Shown one piece after another: positions 49,187 to 58,202 of a DNA stretch of 64,000 bases; position 1 is the first letter of the stretch, and each line of letters opens with the position of its first letter. A model generated the notes under the pieces. It saw only the letters and a list, made by a program, of their open reading frames with translations, had not been told where the DNA came from and did not search any database. The position numbers and the translations under genes were made by a program. Origin of the DNA: Paractinoplanes polyasparticus (GTDB taxonomy: Bacteria; Actinomycetota; Actinomycetes; Mycobacteriales; Micromonosporaceae); NCBI RefSeq assembly GCF_019710575.1, contig NZ_JAHWFK010000024.1:1-64000 (forward strand). The letters are read 5' to 3'.

Positions 49187-52100
49187 CCTGTCCTGTGTGT
49201 GGAACCGTCGCCGTGCCCGGCGCCCGCTTCTGCCACAACTGCGGCGCGGCCCTGCCGGCGGCCGCGACGCTGCCGGCGGCTGAGCGACGCATCGTCACCG
49301 TGCTCTTCGGTGACCTGTCCGACTTCACCTCCTGGTCGGAAGACCTCGATCCGGAACGGGTCGGCGCCGTCACCGACCGGGTGCTGGCGGCGCTGGCCGG
49401 AGCGGTCAAGACCTTCGGCGGCCACGTCGACAAGCTGACCGGCGACGGCATCATGGCCGTCTTCGGCGCCCCGGTGGCCCACGAGGACGACGCCGAGCGG
49501 GCCGTCCGGGCCGCGCTGAGCATGCAGCGCGCGGTCCGCCGGGTGCTCGACGACGAGCGCGGCGGCGGCGCCCCGCTCGGCCTGCGGGTCGGCCTCAACA
49601 CGGGTGAGGTGGTCGCGGGCATCCAGGCCTCGATCGAGTACACCGTCATCGGCGACACGGTGAACACCGCTGCCCGGCTGGCCGACGCGGCCGCCGTGGG
49701 CGCGGTCTACGCCGGTTCCCGCACCAGCGGTGGCACCCGGCACGTGGCCTCGTGGCGTCAGCTGCGCCCGCTGCGACTCAAGGGCAAGCGCGAGCCGGTG
49801 CCGGCGTTCGAGCTGCTCGGCCTGCATGACGCCCCGGGCACCCGGTCGGGTCTGGGCGACGAGGCTCCCTTCGTCGGCCGCGAGACCGAGCTGGGCCGGG
49901 TGGCCGGCCGGCTGGCCGAGGCGATCGACTCCGGCACCTCGCGCGTGATGGTGATGACGGCCGAGGCGGGCATCGGCAAGTCGCGGTTCGCGGGCGAGGT
50001 CAAGCGGCTGGCCGCCGGCTACGACGTGGGCAACGGGCGATATGCCGCACACACGGGCGCCCGGGTGCTGCGGGTGCGCTGCCGCGCGTTCGGTGAGCGC
50101 CGCCGCTTCGCGCCGCTGGCTGACCTCGTACGCAAATCGGTCGGCCTGCCCAAGGACGTGGTGGCCACGGTGGGCCGCACGGTGGTCGAGGAGAGACTGC
50201 GCAAGCTGGCCAACCGGCTCGGCCGCGACGGTGCGCCGGCCGACATCGACATCGACCGCCTGCTCGCGCTGCTGGGCTACGGCGAGGCCCCGGCCAACCC
50301 GGTGGGCCCGGCGGCCGACGCCGACTGGCAGCCCTCGACCAAGCGGGCCGACGCCGAGGCGATCTCGGGCGCGGTCGCCGAGCTGCTGAGCGCCCTGGCC
50401 GCCGAGGCGCCGCTCGTGGTCATCGTCGACGACCTGCACGACGCCACCGCCTCGACCGTGGACGCGCTCGGCCGTACCCTCTCGCTGCTCGACGGCCCGG
50501 TGGTGGTGCTGCTGCTGGGCCGGCCCGAACTGGTGCGCACGGCCGGCGCGCTGACCCGGCTGGCCGACGCCGAGGTGCACTCGCTGCCGCCGCTGCGCGG
50601 CGCCGACGCCTCCCGCCTGCTCACCTCCTATCTGAACGGCGGCAAGCTGCCCCAGGCCGACACCGACCGGCTGCTCGCTACTGCTCAGGGCAACCCGTTC
50701 TATCTGGCCGAGATGGTCACGCTGCTCATGGAGCGCGGGGCGCTGACACCGGCCGTGGGCGCCAACGCGGCCGGCAAGTGGCAGCTGGCCGACGGCTCGC
50801 TCGGCCGGCAACTGCTCTCGCGCGACCTGGCGGCAGTGCTCGCGGCCCGCATCGACGCGCTGCCGGCCGAGCCGCGTTCGGTGCTGCGGGACGCGGCCGT
50901 CGCGGGCGACACGGTGCCGATCGGCGTGATCGAGGCGCTGCGGGAGCGCCGGGCGTCGAGCGACGCGCGGCCGGGCGCGGTCGCCGCGGTCGAGCTGGAA
51001 CGCTCGATCGACGAACTGCTTCAGCGCCGCATGCTGCACCGCACGCGAAGTGGCTACGCCTTCACCACGCCGCTGATGCGGGAGGCGGCGTACTCCGGCA
51101 TCGGCAAGGCCGACCTGGCCGAGCGGCACGCCTACCTGGCCCAATGGGCCGCGCCCGAGAGCTTCGACCGCGTCGGCTACGACAGCGCGGCCCGGCTCAA
51201 CCTGACCGACAACGAGCGCGACGCTTTCGTGGCCACGCATACCGAGTGCGCGGTCGAGCTGGCGGACGCGGTGCGGCTGCGTCCCGAGGCTTCCGTACGC
51301 GAGGTCGCCCCGCTCGGCGTGGCCGCGCTCGGCCGCCTGGCCCGCCGCGCGCTGGCCAACATCGAGCCGGCCGCCTCGATCGAGTACGCCGAGCGGGCCG
51401 GCGCCCTGACCCCCGAGGGCCTGCCGCTGCCCGACCAGCTCGTGCACGCCCGGGCCCTGCTGCGCCTGGGCCGCGCCGAAGAGGCGCTGACGCAGGGCGA
51501 ACGCATCGCCAAGAACGCCACCGACGAGCCCGTCAACAAGGCCGAGGCGCTGCTGGTGGTCGGCCGGGCCCACGAGGCGCTGGGCGACACCGGCCGGGCC
51601 GTCGCCGCCTGGCAGGAGGCGCTCGAGGTGGCGACCGAGGCCGAGCTGCTGCCCGAGCGGGCCAACGCCATGCGCCGGCTCGGCATGGCCGACTTCCTGG
51701 CCGGCCGGCTCAGCCAGGCCAGCAGCCGGTTCGCCGCGGCCTACCAGGTGACGCTGGCCGCCGGCGACCGCCACGGGCAGGCCTGGGCGCTGCAGAACCT
51801 CGCCTGGGTGACCACCACCCGGGGGGATTTCGCCGGCACCGACGCCGTGCTGGGCCGGGCGGCCCGGCTCTTCGCCGAGCTGGGCGACCCGGTCGGCCGC
51901 TCGTGGCTGCGCGGCACCACGGCGTTCGCCCGGCTGCTCTCCGGCCGCCTGCAGGAATCACGCCGGCTGGCCCGGATCTTCCTGCCCTTCGGCGACCGGG
52001 TGGGCGAGGCCTGGGCGGTCGGCACGCTGCGGGCGGTCGAGGCGTACGCGGCCTCCGAGCTGGGCGAACTGGCCGAGGCTGACGGCGAGGCCCGCCGCGC

Positions 52101-52833
52101 CTACCGCGACTTCAACGCCGTCGGCGACGACTGGGGCCGGGGTCTGGCACTGGTCGTCCGGGGTGCGATAGCCCGCGGACTGGGCGAGCTCGACCACTCG
52201 TACGACCTGCTGACCGACGCGCTGGCCTATGCCGACCGCACGGGTCACCCGCTGCTGCTGGGCATGGCCGGGACGCTGCGCGGGTTCATCTCGCTCAACC
52301 GGGGCGACCTGCCCGGGGCCGAGGCCGACGCGCGCCGGGTGATGTCCGCGGTCGAGCCGCACAACCCGATGGCGCCGGCCCAGGTCGGCCCGCGGGTGCT
52401 GATGGCCGAGGCCCGGTTGCGGTCGGGTGACGCCAAGACCGCGATGGGCCTGCTGGCGCCGATCGCCACCGACACCGGGGTGCCCTCGCTGCTCTTCTCG
52501 CGGCGGCACGCCCTGGCCTCGTACGCGTCCGCCCTGCTGGCCGATGGCCGGGTCGAGGCCGCCCTGACCTGGATCGAGCGCGCCCGGCAGGTGAAGGCCG
52601 AGGACGTGCGCAGCGGGGTGCTGGCCGCCATGGTCCACGCCCGGGTGCTGGCCGCGGCCGACCGGTGCGACGGCGCGCACGCAGCGGCGGAGGAGGCGGT
52701 GTTGCTGGCGTACTCGACCGAGCAGATCAGCGAGCGGGAGGCCGCCGAAGAGCTGCGGGCAGCGCTCGCGGTGGAGCCGCTCGAAGCCCCCGCGGCTGCG
52801 ACTGTCGCCTACGCGTCTGACCGGCCCGGATGA
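49183..52833 (+). CDS. Class III adenylate cyclase-AAA-TPR signalling protein
   Basis: The 1216-residue product starts at GTG. It opens with a zinc ribbon (Cys 3, 6, 17 and 20). A class III cyclase domain (about 35-200) follows with all catalytic residues: metal Asp44 and Asp88, adenine-selecting Lys84 and Asp158, Asn161 and Arg165. Then comes an AAA/STAND-type ATPase (Walker A AEAGIGKS at 260-267, VVIVDDLHDAT) and a long TPR-like alpha-solenoid to the end. It should make cAMP under control of the ATPase/TPR part. Translation is coupled to the MBL gene, and Crp is encoded 4.5 kb downstream. Confidence 0.93.
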   Translation: MTCPVCGTVAVPGARFCHNCGAALPAAATLPAAERRIVTVLFGDLSDFTSWSEDLDPERVGAVTDRVLAALAGAVKTFGGHVDKLTGDGIMAVFGAPVAHEDDAERAVRAALSMQRAVRRVLDDERGGGAPLGLRVGLNTGEVVAGIQASIEYTVIGDTVNTAARLADAAAVGAVYAGSRTSGGTRHVASWRQLRPLRLKGKREPVPAFELLGLHDAPGTRSGLGDEAPFVGRETELGRVAGRLAEAIDSGTSRVMVMTAEAGIGKSRFAGEVKRLAAGYDVGNGRYAAHTGARVLRVRCRAFGERRRFAPLADLVRKSVGLPKDVVATVGRTVVEERLRKLANRLGRDGAPADIDIDRLLALLGYGEAPANPVGPAADADWQPSTKRADAEAISGAVAELLSALAAEAPLVVIVDDLHDATASTVDALGRTLSLLDGPVVVLLLGRPELVRTAGALTRLADAEVHSLPPLRGADASRLLTSYLNGGKLPQADTDRLLATAQGNPFYLAEMVTLLMERGALTPAVGANAAGKWQLADGSLGRQLLSRDLAAVLAARIDALPAEPRSVLRDAAVAGDTVPIGVIEALRERRASSDARPGAVAAVELERSIDELLQRRMLHRTRSGYAFTTPLMREAAYSGIGKADLAERHAYLAQWAAPESFDRVGYDSAARLNLTDNERDAFVATHTECAVELADAVRLRPEASVREVAPLGVAALGRLARRALANIEPAASIEYAERAGALTPEGLPLPDQLVHARALLRLGRAEEALTQGERIAKNATDEPVNKAEALLVVGRAHEALGDTGRAVAAWQEALEVATEAELLPERANAMRRLGMADFLAGRLSQASSRFAAAYQVTLAAGDRHGQAWALQNLAWVTTTRGDFAGTDAVLGRAARLFAELGDPVGRSWLRGTTAFARLLSGRLQESRRLARIFLPFGDRVGEAWAVGTLRAVEAYAASELGELAEADGEARRAYRDFNAVGDDWGRGLALVVRGAIARGLGELDHSYDLLTDALAYADRTGHPLLLGMAGTLRGFISLNRGDLPGAEADARRVMSAVEPHNPMAPAQVGPRVLMAEARLRSGDAKTAMGLLAPIATDTGVPSLLFSRRHALASYASALLADGRVEAALTWIERARQVKAEDVRSGVLAAMVHARVLAAADRCDGAHAAAEEAVLLAYSTEQISEREAAEELRAALAVEPLEAPAAATVAYASDRPG

Positions 52834-52864
52834 TCGCCCGGGCCGCTGGCGTATTTTCAACTTC

Positions 52865-53806
52865 ATGACCGAGACACCGCGCGGAGCGTTGCCGGCTCCG
52901 TACGTGCCTGGCATGTCCGGCTTATCCGTGATGGCGCGCGGGGGGTACGCCACCGTCTACCGCGCGATGCAGGACTCGGTCGGCCGCGAGGTCGCCATCA
53001 AGGTGGAGAACCGCCGCCTCGAGAGCGACCGCGACCAGGCGCGTTTCCTGCGTGAGGCGCGGGCGGCCGGGCGCATGTCGTCGCACCCGCACGTGGTCGA
53101 CCTGTTCGACGTGGGGGTGACGGTCGACCAGCACCCCTACCTGATCATGGAGCTGTGCGACGGGTCGTACCTCGAGCGCATGCGTCGCTCGCCCCTGGGC
53201 GCCGCCGAGACCCGCGACCTCGGCGTCAAGATCGCCGACGCGCTGGTGCACTCGCACGCCAACGGGGTGCTGCACCGCGACGTGAAGCCCGCCAACATCC
53301 TGTATTCGCAGTTCAACACCGCTGTGCTGGCCGATTTCGGACTGGCCGTGCTGGGCGAGATGCGAGACTCCTCGGTCACGCTCGAGGTGCTGACCCCGGC
53401 CTACGCGCCGCCCGAGATGTTCCGCCACGACGAGCCGAGCGGGGCGGTCGACGTCTACGCCCTCTGCGCCACGCTCTACGCGGTCATGCGGGGCCGGCCG
53501 CCGCGCTGGGACGGCGACCGCAGCCCCAGCCTGCTGAGCCTGATGGACCTGTTCCACCAGCCGATCCCCGACCTGCCGGGCGTCCCGGCCGGGCTCACCC
53601 AGGTGCTGCGGTACGGCATGGCGAACGACCCGGAATCGCGGCCCACCGCCCAGCAACTGCGCGAGATGCTGACCGCGGTTCAGCTCAACCCGCCGCACCA
53701 AGTGCCGGCGCCACGCTGGGAACCCGGCGACGACACCCCGACCATCCGCAATCCGCGCCCGCCGAAGAAGAAGTGGTTCGGCCTACTCGGGAGCGAGAAC
53801 CGCTAG
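52865..53806 (+). CDS. Soluble Ser/Thr protein kinase
   Basis: The 313-residue product starts at ATG. A TATTTT hexamer ends 7 nt upstream, so it is probably leaderless. The Hanks-type kinase is intact: Gly loop ARGGYATVYRA, VAIK Lys46, HRDVKPAN (Asp139) and DFG (157-159). There is no membrane span and no PASTA domain, only a short basic tail (PPKKKWFGLLG), so it acts in the cytoplasm. It follows the cyclase gene by 31 nt. Its 3' end overlaps the convergent carboxylase gene by 24 nt. Confidence 0.92.
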   Translation: MTETPRGALPAPYVPGMSGLSVMARGGYATVYRAMQDSVGREVAIKVENRRLESDRDQARFLREARAAGRMSSHPHVVDLFDVGVTVDQHPYLIMELCDGSYLERMRRSPLGAAETRDLGVKIADALVHSHANGVLHRDVKPANILYSQFNTAVLADFGLAVLGEMRDSSVTLEVLTPAYAPPEMFRHDEPSGAVDVYALCATLYAVMRGRPPRWDGDRSPSLLSLMDLFHQPIPDLPGVPAGLTQVLRYGMANDPESRPTAQQLREMLTAVQLNPPHQVPAPRWEPGDDTPTIRNPRPPKKKWFGLLGSENR

Positions 53807-55789
53807 CAGTTCGCCCGTGTCCACCTCGGCTCCCGGGGCGACCGGCAGCGAGGCGACCACGCCGGCACTGGGCGCGTGCACCGGGTGTTCCAGCTTCATC
53901 GCCTCCAGCGTGAGGAGCAGCTCCCCGGCGCGCACCCGCTGACCGGGCACGACCAGCACCCGCCGGACGGCACCGGGCAGCGGCGCGATCAGGGAGCCCT
54001 CGACGGCCTCGGGAGCGGGCAGAGGGAACCGGGAGAGCGCGCGTAACGCCACCGAGCCTTCCGGGCTGTCCACGTACGAGACGTCCCCCACCCGGTGCAC
54101 GTTGAAGGTCAGCCGGATGCCGTTGACGTCGAGCACGACCCGCTCGTTGCCCGCCTGCACGACCACGGTCTCGGGGTAGTCGGTGGACACCGGCGCCTGC
54201 CCCAGCCCGGCCAGGTCGAGCTCCTCGGGGTCGACCGTGCGCACCCACCAGCCGGCGAGCTCGCCGTGCCGGTTCATCCGGTAGCCGACCTCGACCGGGC
54301 CGGCCGGGCCGTCGTACACGGCGGTCTGCGAGCCCGAGGGCACGTTGCGCCAGCCCGAGGGCAGCGTGCCCAGCACCGTGGCGGCGGCCCGCCGGTCGGC
54401 CGCGCCGGCCAGGGCGGCGGCGAGACACGACAGGCGTACGGCGTCGACCGCCGACAGCAGCGGCGCGAACACCTCGGGCCGCCGGTCGAGAAAGCCGGTG
54501 TCCACGTCGCCGGTGCGGAAGGCGTGGTGGCGCAGGGCCCGGACCAGCAGGTCCCGGTTGGTGGCCACGCCGTGCAGCTGAGTGCGGGTCAGCGCCGAGG
54601 CCAGCATGCGGGCCGCCTCCTGCCGGGTGGGGGCCCAGGCGATCAGCTTGGCCAGTGTGGAGTCCTGGTGCACGCCGACCACCGAACCGCTCTCGACCCC
54701 GGCGTCGAGCCGCAGGCCGGGAGCCGGCAGTGGGCGGAACCGGCCGGCCACGTCGGGCACGGCGAACCGGTGCACCGTGCCGCTGGCCGGCAGCCAGGCG
54801 TACGCCGGGTCCTCGGCGCACAGGCGGACCTCGATCGCATGGCCGCGGATCGGCGGCGGTCCGGGCATCGGCAGGCTGCCGCCCTCGGAGACGAGCAGCT
54901 GCAGGCGTACGAGGTCGTAGCCCGAGACGCACTCGGTGACCGCGTGTTCGGCCTGCAGGGTCGGGGTGAGCTCGAGGAACCAGAAATCACCGTTCGTGTC
55001 GAGCAGGAACTCGACCGCGCCCGCCCCGACGTAGCCCAGCGCCCGCACCGAGACGATCGCCGCGCGGCACAGCTCCTCGCGCAGCCCGGGGTCGACCGCC
55101 GGCGACGGGGTCTCCTCGACGATCTTCTGGTAGCGGCGCTGGATCGAGCACTCGCGCTCGCCGAACGGGATCACCGCGCCGTGCTCGTCGGCCAGGATCG
55201 GCACCTCGATGTGCCGCACGTCCTCGACGTACGGCTCGCAGTAGACCTCGCCGCCCACCTCGCGCCGGGTCGTGGCCAGCGCCTCGGCCAGCGTCGCGGC
55301 ATCCCGGACGACCCGCAGGCCGGTGCCGCCGAGGCCGGTGTCCGGCTTGATCAGGACGGGGAAGCCGGGCACCTCGGCCGGGTCGGTGAAGCTCGGCAGC
55401 ACCGGCACCCGGGCCTCGGCCACGCGCGCCTTGGTCTCCTGCTTGCTGCGCAGCACGCCGAGCGTCTTGGCCGGAGCGCCGACCCAGATCAGGCCCGCTT
55501 CGGCCACCGCCGAGGCGAAGTCCGGGTCCTCGGCCAGCTCGCCGATGCCGGGGTGGATGGCGTTGGCGCCGGACCGCTGGGCGGCGGTGATGATCAGGTC
55601 GCCGCGCAGGTACGAGGAGCGGGGGGTGCCGCCGTCCAGGCGTACGGCGTAGTCCGCCTCGCCGACGTGCGGCGCGTCGGAATCGGCGGCGGCGTAGACG
55701 GCGACCGTCTCGATGCCGACCAGGCGGCAGGTGGCGAACACCCGGCGGGCGGTCTCGCCGCGGTCGGCCACCAGAAGCCGTCGGATCAC
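53783..55789 (-). CDS. Divergent biotin carboxylase/carrier protein (acyl-CoA carboxylase alpha-like)
   Basis: The 668-residue product starts at GTG 55789 (GTGA overlap with the upstream gene). Order: biotin carboxylase (about 1-440), a middle domain, and a C-terminal biotinyl domain with LEAMKLEHP, whose Lys would carry biotin. Several family signatures are altered. The strand that normally reads EMNxRLQVEH is ELTPTLQAEH (273-282), so the catalytic Asn and Arg are both Thr. HPGYGFLSEN reads HPGIGELAED, and the Gly loop is GLGGTGLRV. The IEVRLCAED Arg is kept. It could be inactive, use another chemistry, or be a distinct subfamily. It forms a coupled pair with the carboxyltransferase gene. 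Confidence 0.85.
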   Translation of the reverse strand: MIRRLLVADRGETARRVFATCRLVGIETVAVYAAADSDAPHVGEADYAVRLDGGTPRSSYLRGDLIITAAQRSGANAIHPGIGELAEDPDFASAVAEAGLIWVGAPAKTLGVLRSKQETKARVAEARVPVLPSFTDPAEVPGFPVLIKPDTGLGGTGLRVVRDAATLAEALATTRREVGGEVYCEPYVEDVRHIEVPILADEHGAVIPFGERECSIQRRYQKIVEETPSPAVDPGLREELCRAAIVSVRALGYVGAGAVEFLLDTNGDFWFLELTPTLQAEHAVTECVSGYDLVRLQLLVSEGGSLPMPGPPPIRGHAIEVRLCAEDPAYAWLPASGTVHRFAVPDVAGRFRPLPAPGLRLDAGVESGSVVGVHQDSTLAKLIAWAPTRQEAARMLASALTRTQLHGVATNRDLLVRALRHHAFRTGDVDTGFLDRRPEVFAPLLSAVDAVRLSCLAAALAGAADRRAAATVLGTLPSGWRNVPSGSQTAVYDGPAGPVEVGYRMNRHGELAGWWVRTVDPEELDLAGLGQAPVSTDYPETVVVQAGNERVVLDVNGIRLTFNVHRVGDVSYVDSPEGSVALRALSRFPLPAPEAVEGSLIAPLPGAVRRVLVVPGQRVRAGELLLTLEAMKLEHPVHAPSAGVVASLPVAPGAEVDTGELLAVLAPE

Positions 55790-57117
55790 TGGTCCACCTT
55801 TCCGGATCGGAACACCCCGACGTGCCCGGCGCCCTCGACGGCCGCGCTGTGCACGGCGGAGAGGCAGAGCCCGAGCACGGTGCGAGTGTCGCGGGGGTCG
55901 ATGACGCCGTCGTCGTCGCCGTTGGCCAGCGGGCCGTCGGCGGGCCAGCGGAAGGCGAAGCGGGGGTCGCCGGTGCGCCCGGTGTTGAGGGCGAGCAGCG
56001 GCACGGTGGAGTGGGCGAGGGCGTCGACCGCACCCGAGCCGAGAGCGCCGGTCTCGCCGGGCCGGATCAGCAGCAGCGAGGTGTCGGTGGCGTTGGCCAG
56101 TTGGATGAAGTGCACCGCCTTCTGGGTGTCGGCCGCCGTTTGCGGGGCGCCCGACGTGGACAGGATTCCGACCGGATAACCGTGCAGCTCGGCCCAGCCG
56201 GCCAGCACGGCGCCGCCGGCGGCCGGCTTGAACTCGTCGAAGTCGCTGCCGTCGAGGATGCGGGCGAGCACCTCCCGCGGCTCGACCAGGGCGGGACGGC
56301 CCGCGCCGGCCAGGGCGAGCAGATCCTCGGCGTCGTACTTGGGGGCCGGCGGGGGGAAGACGCGCGGCGGCGGGCCGCACTTGCGCCAGTTCAGGCGGCG
56401 TACGCACTGACGGGCCAGCCGCAGGGCGTCGCGCTCGTCCTCGGCCAGCTGGTCGGCCGGCGCCGCCGCGGCGCGCATCTCGGCGCCGTTCGTGCCGCCC
56501 CGGGGCAGCATCTTGGCGTGCCCGCGCACCATGATCGTGTAGTCCGACAGCGCCGGCAGATAGGCCGCGTCCCCGTTGGTGGGCCCGAAGACCACACCGA
56601 CCGTGGGCACCCGGGCCGAGGCCAGGCGGCTCAGATCGCGGGCGATGCCGCCGCCCGGCGGGGAGCCGCCGCCGCCGGCCTCGGTGGCCGACTCGACCAG
56701 GTTGACCAGCGGCAGGCGGTTGGCCGCGGCGATCCGCGCGGCCCGGCGAATCTTCTCGACCGCGTACGGGTTGACCGCCGTGCCCTCGACGGTCGGGTCG
56801 GTCGCAATGATCATGCATTCGGCCGCCTCGACCACGCCGATGCCGGTCACCACGCCCGCGCCCACGGCGAACTCCGTGCCCCAGCCACAGACGGGGGACA
56901 ACTCCAGGAACGGGGCGTCCTGGTCGAGCAGCATCTCGATGCGTTCCCGGGGCAGCAGCTTGCCCCGGGCGTGGTGCCGGGTGACCGCCCGCTCGCCACC
57001 GCCGGCGCGAGCCTCCTCGATCGCCGCCTCGAGCCGTTCCAGCCGGTCGAGGGTGGTGTTGCGACCCTCCAGGTAGCCGGGGGTGCGCGTGTCGATGGCG
57101 GTGTCGAGCACGGTCAC
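55786..57117 (-). CDS. Divergent acyl-CoA carboxylase carboxyltransferase
   Basis: The 443-residue product starts at GTG 57117, choosing the first start near the conserved region; frames upstream are unlike the family. It has ARGKLLPRERIEMLLDQDAPF and the first crotonase-like half with VTGIGVVEAAECMIIATD and GGGGSPPGGG. It is about 80-100 residues shorter than usual beta subunits, and the second-half oxyanion motif (GAGNYGM type) is missing; instead it reads LNTGRTGDPRFAFRWPA. The pair is therefore atypical in both subunits. The substrate cannot be assigned. Confidence 0.82.
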   Translation of the reverse strand: MTVLDTAIDTRTPGYLEGRNTTLDRLERLEAAIEEARAGGGERAVTRHHARGKLLPRERIEMLLDQDAPFLELSPVCGWGTEFAVGAGVVTGIGVVEAAECMIIATDPTVEGTAVNPYAVEKIRRAARIAAANRLPLVNLVESATEAGGGGSPPGGGIARDLSRLASARVPTVGVVFGPTNGDAAYLPALSDYTIMVRGHAKMLPRGGTNGAEMRAAAAPADQLAEDERDALRLARQCVRRLNWRKCGPPPRVFPPPAPKYDAEDLLALAGAGRPALVEPREVLARILDGSDFDEFKPAAGGAVLAGWAELHGYPVGILSTSGAPQTAADTQKAVHFIQLANATDTSLLLIRPGETGALGSGAVDALAHSTVPLLALNTGRTGDPRFAFRWPADGPLANGDDDGVIDPRDTRTVLGLCLSAVHSAAVEGAGHVGVFRSGKVDQ

Positions 57118-57279
57118 GTCGGCACCCCGATGCGCTGTTCGACCCCGATGTTCAAAGCCGCGCCCTCTCGTATCCGTTGATGCCTCTCGACCACCTCCGT
57201 AACGAGTGGTCGAGTGGGTGCGACACGGATGCAAATGCGGCTGGTTTGTCGCCTTTTCAGGGGTTTACATACGCAATGA

Positions 57280-57302
57280 GGGGCCGCCCGGTGGGCGGCC
57301 CC
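57280..57302 (-). terminator. Hairpin terminator of crp
   Basis: A 10-bp stem GGGGCCGCCC with its complement and a 3-nt loop lie 18 nt after the crp stop on the minus strand. Confidence 0.78.
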
Positions 57303-57319
57303 TTGAAGATCAGCTCAGG

Positions 57320-57997
57320 TCAGACGCGGGCGCGCCGCGCGAGACGCTCCGGGTCCAGGATGATCACGCTCTTGCCGTCGAGCCGCAGCCACGCGCGGGA
57401 GGCGAAGTCGGCCAGGGCCTTGTTCACCGTCTCGCGGGACGCGCCGACGAGCTGCGCCAGCTCCTCCTGGGTGAGGTCGTGCGTCACCCGCAGGACGCCG
57501 CCGTCGCGCGTGCCGAACCGGCCCGCCATCTGCAGCAGGTTCTTGGCCACGCGGCCGGGCACGTCCGTGAAGATCAGGTCGGCCAGGGCGTCGTTGGTGC
57601 GCCGGAGCCGGCGGGCGAGCACCCGCAGCAGCTGCTCGGCGATCTCGGGCCGGTTGTTGAGCCACGGCCGCAGCGACGTCTTCTTGAGCCGGGCCAGCCG
57701 GGCGTCGGTCACCGCCGTCGCGGTGGCCGTGCGCGGACCGGGGTCGAACAGCGAGAGCTCGCCGACCATGTCGGACGGGCCCATGATCGATACGAGGTTC
57801 TGCCGGCCGTCGGCGGCACGGCGTCCCAGCTTGATCTTCCCGGACAGCACGATATACAGGCTGTCACCGGCCTCGCCCTCGTTGAACAGGACGTCGCCCT
57901 TGCGGACCTCGACCGTGTCCATCTCCTTGGCGAGCGCCTCGGCGGCCTCCGGGTCCACGCCCTGGAAGATCCCGCTGCGCGCCAGTACCTCATCCAT
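57320..57997 (-). CDS. crp: cAMP receptor protein (Crp family)
   Basis: The 225-residue product starts at ATG 57997 behind GGAGGTG; an upstream GTG in the same frame lacks a ribosome site. The cyclic-nucleotide pocket is present (VGELSLFDPGPRTATATA, with the Glu and Arg that hold the phosphate and ribose). The helix-turn-helix is TQEELAQLVGASRETVNKALADF. Size and sequence plan equal the mycobacterial Crp (Rv3676 type). It is a global regulator, probably responding to cAMP from the cyclase gene nearby. Confidence 0.93.
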   Translation of the reverse strand: MDEVLARSGIFQGVDPEAAEALAKEMDTVEVRKGDVLFNEGEAGDSLYIVLSGKIKLGRRAADGRQNLVSIMGPSDMVGELSLFDPGPRTATATAVTDARLARLKKTSLRPWLNNRPEIAEQLLRVLARRLRRTNDALADLIFTDVPGRVAKNLLQMAGRFGTRDGGVLRVTHDLTQEELAQLVGASRETVNKALADFASRAWLRLDGKSVIILDPERLARRARV

Positions 57998-58202
57998 CGC
58001 CGCACCTCCGAACACGCGCAACGCCTGCGCTCGATCAGTCTAGGCGCACGCGGGCAAGAATCGGGCGGGCACCCCTTGATCCAGATACCGCAGGGTAACC
58101 ACCCCGACCGTGACGGGCAGTATTTTTCGTCGCCCGGTGTGGTCGACGACCAGCCTTTCGACGGTTCTTCCGCGTGGCCACCTGAAGGTATCGTCGCCGT
58201 CG

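Noticed and set aside
49135..51774. 879-codon minus-strand frame opposite the cyclase gene
   Set aside because: Gly/Arg/His-rich antisense frame without motifs.
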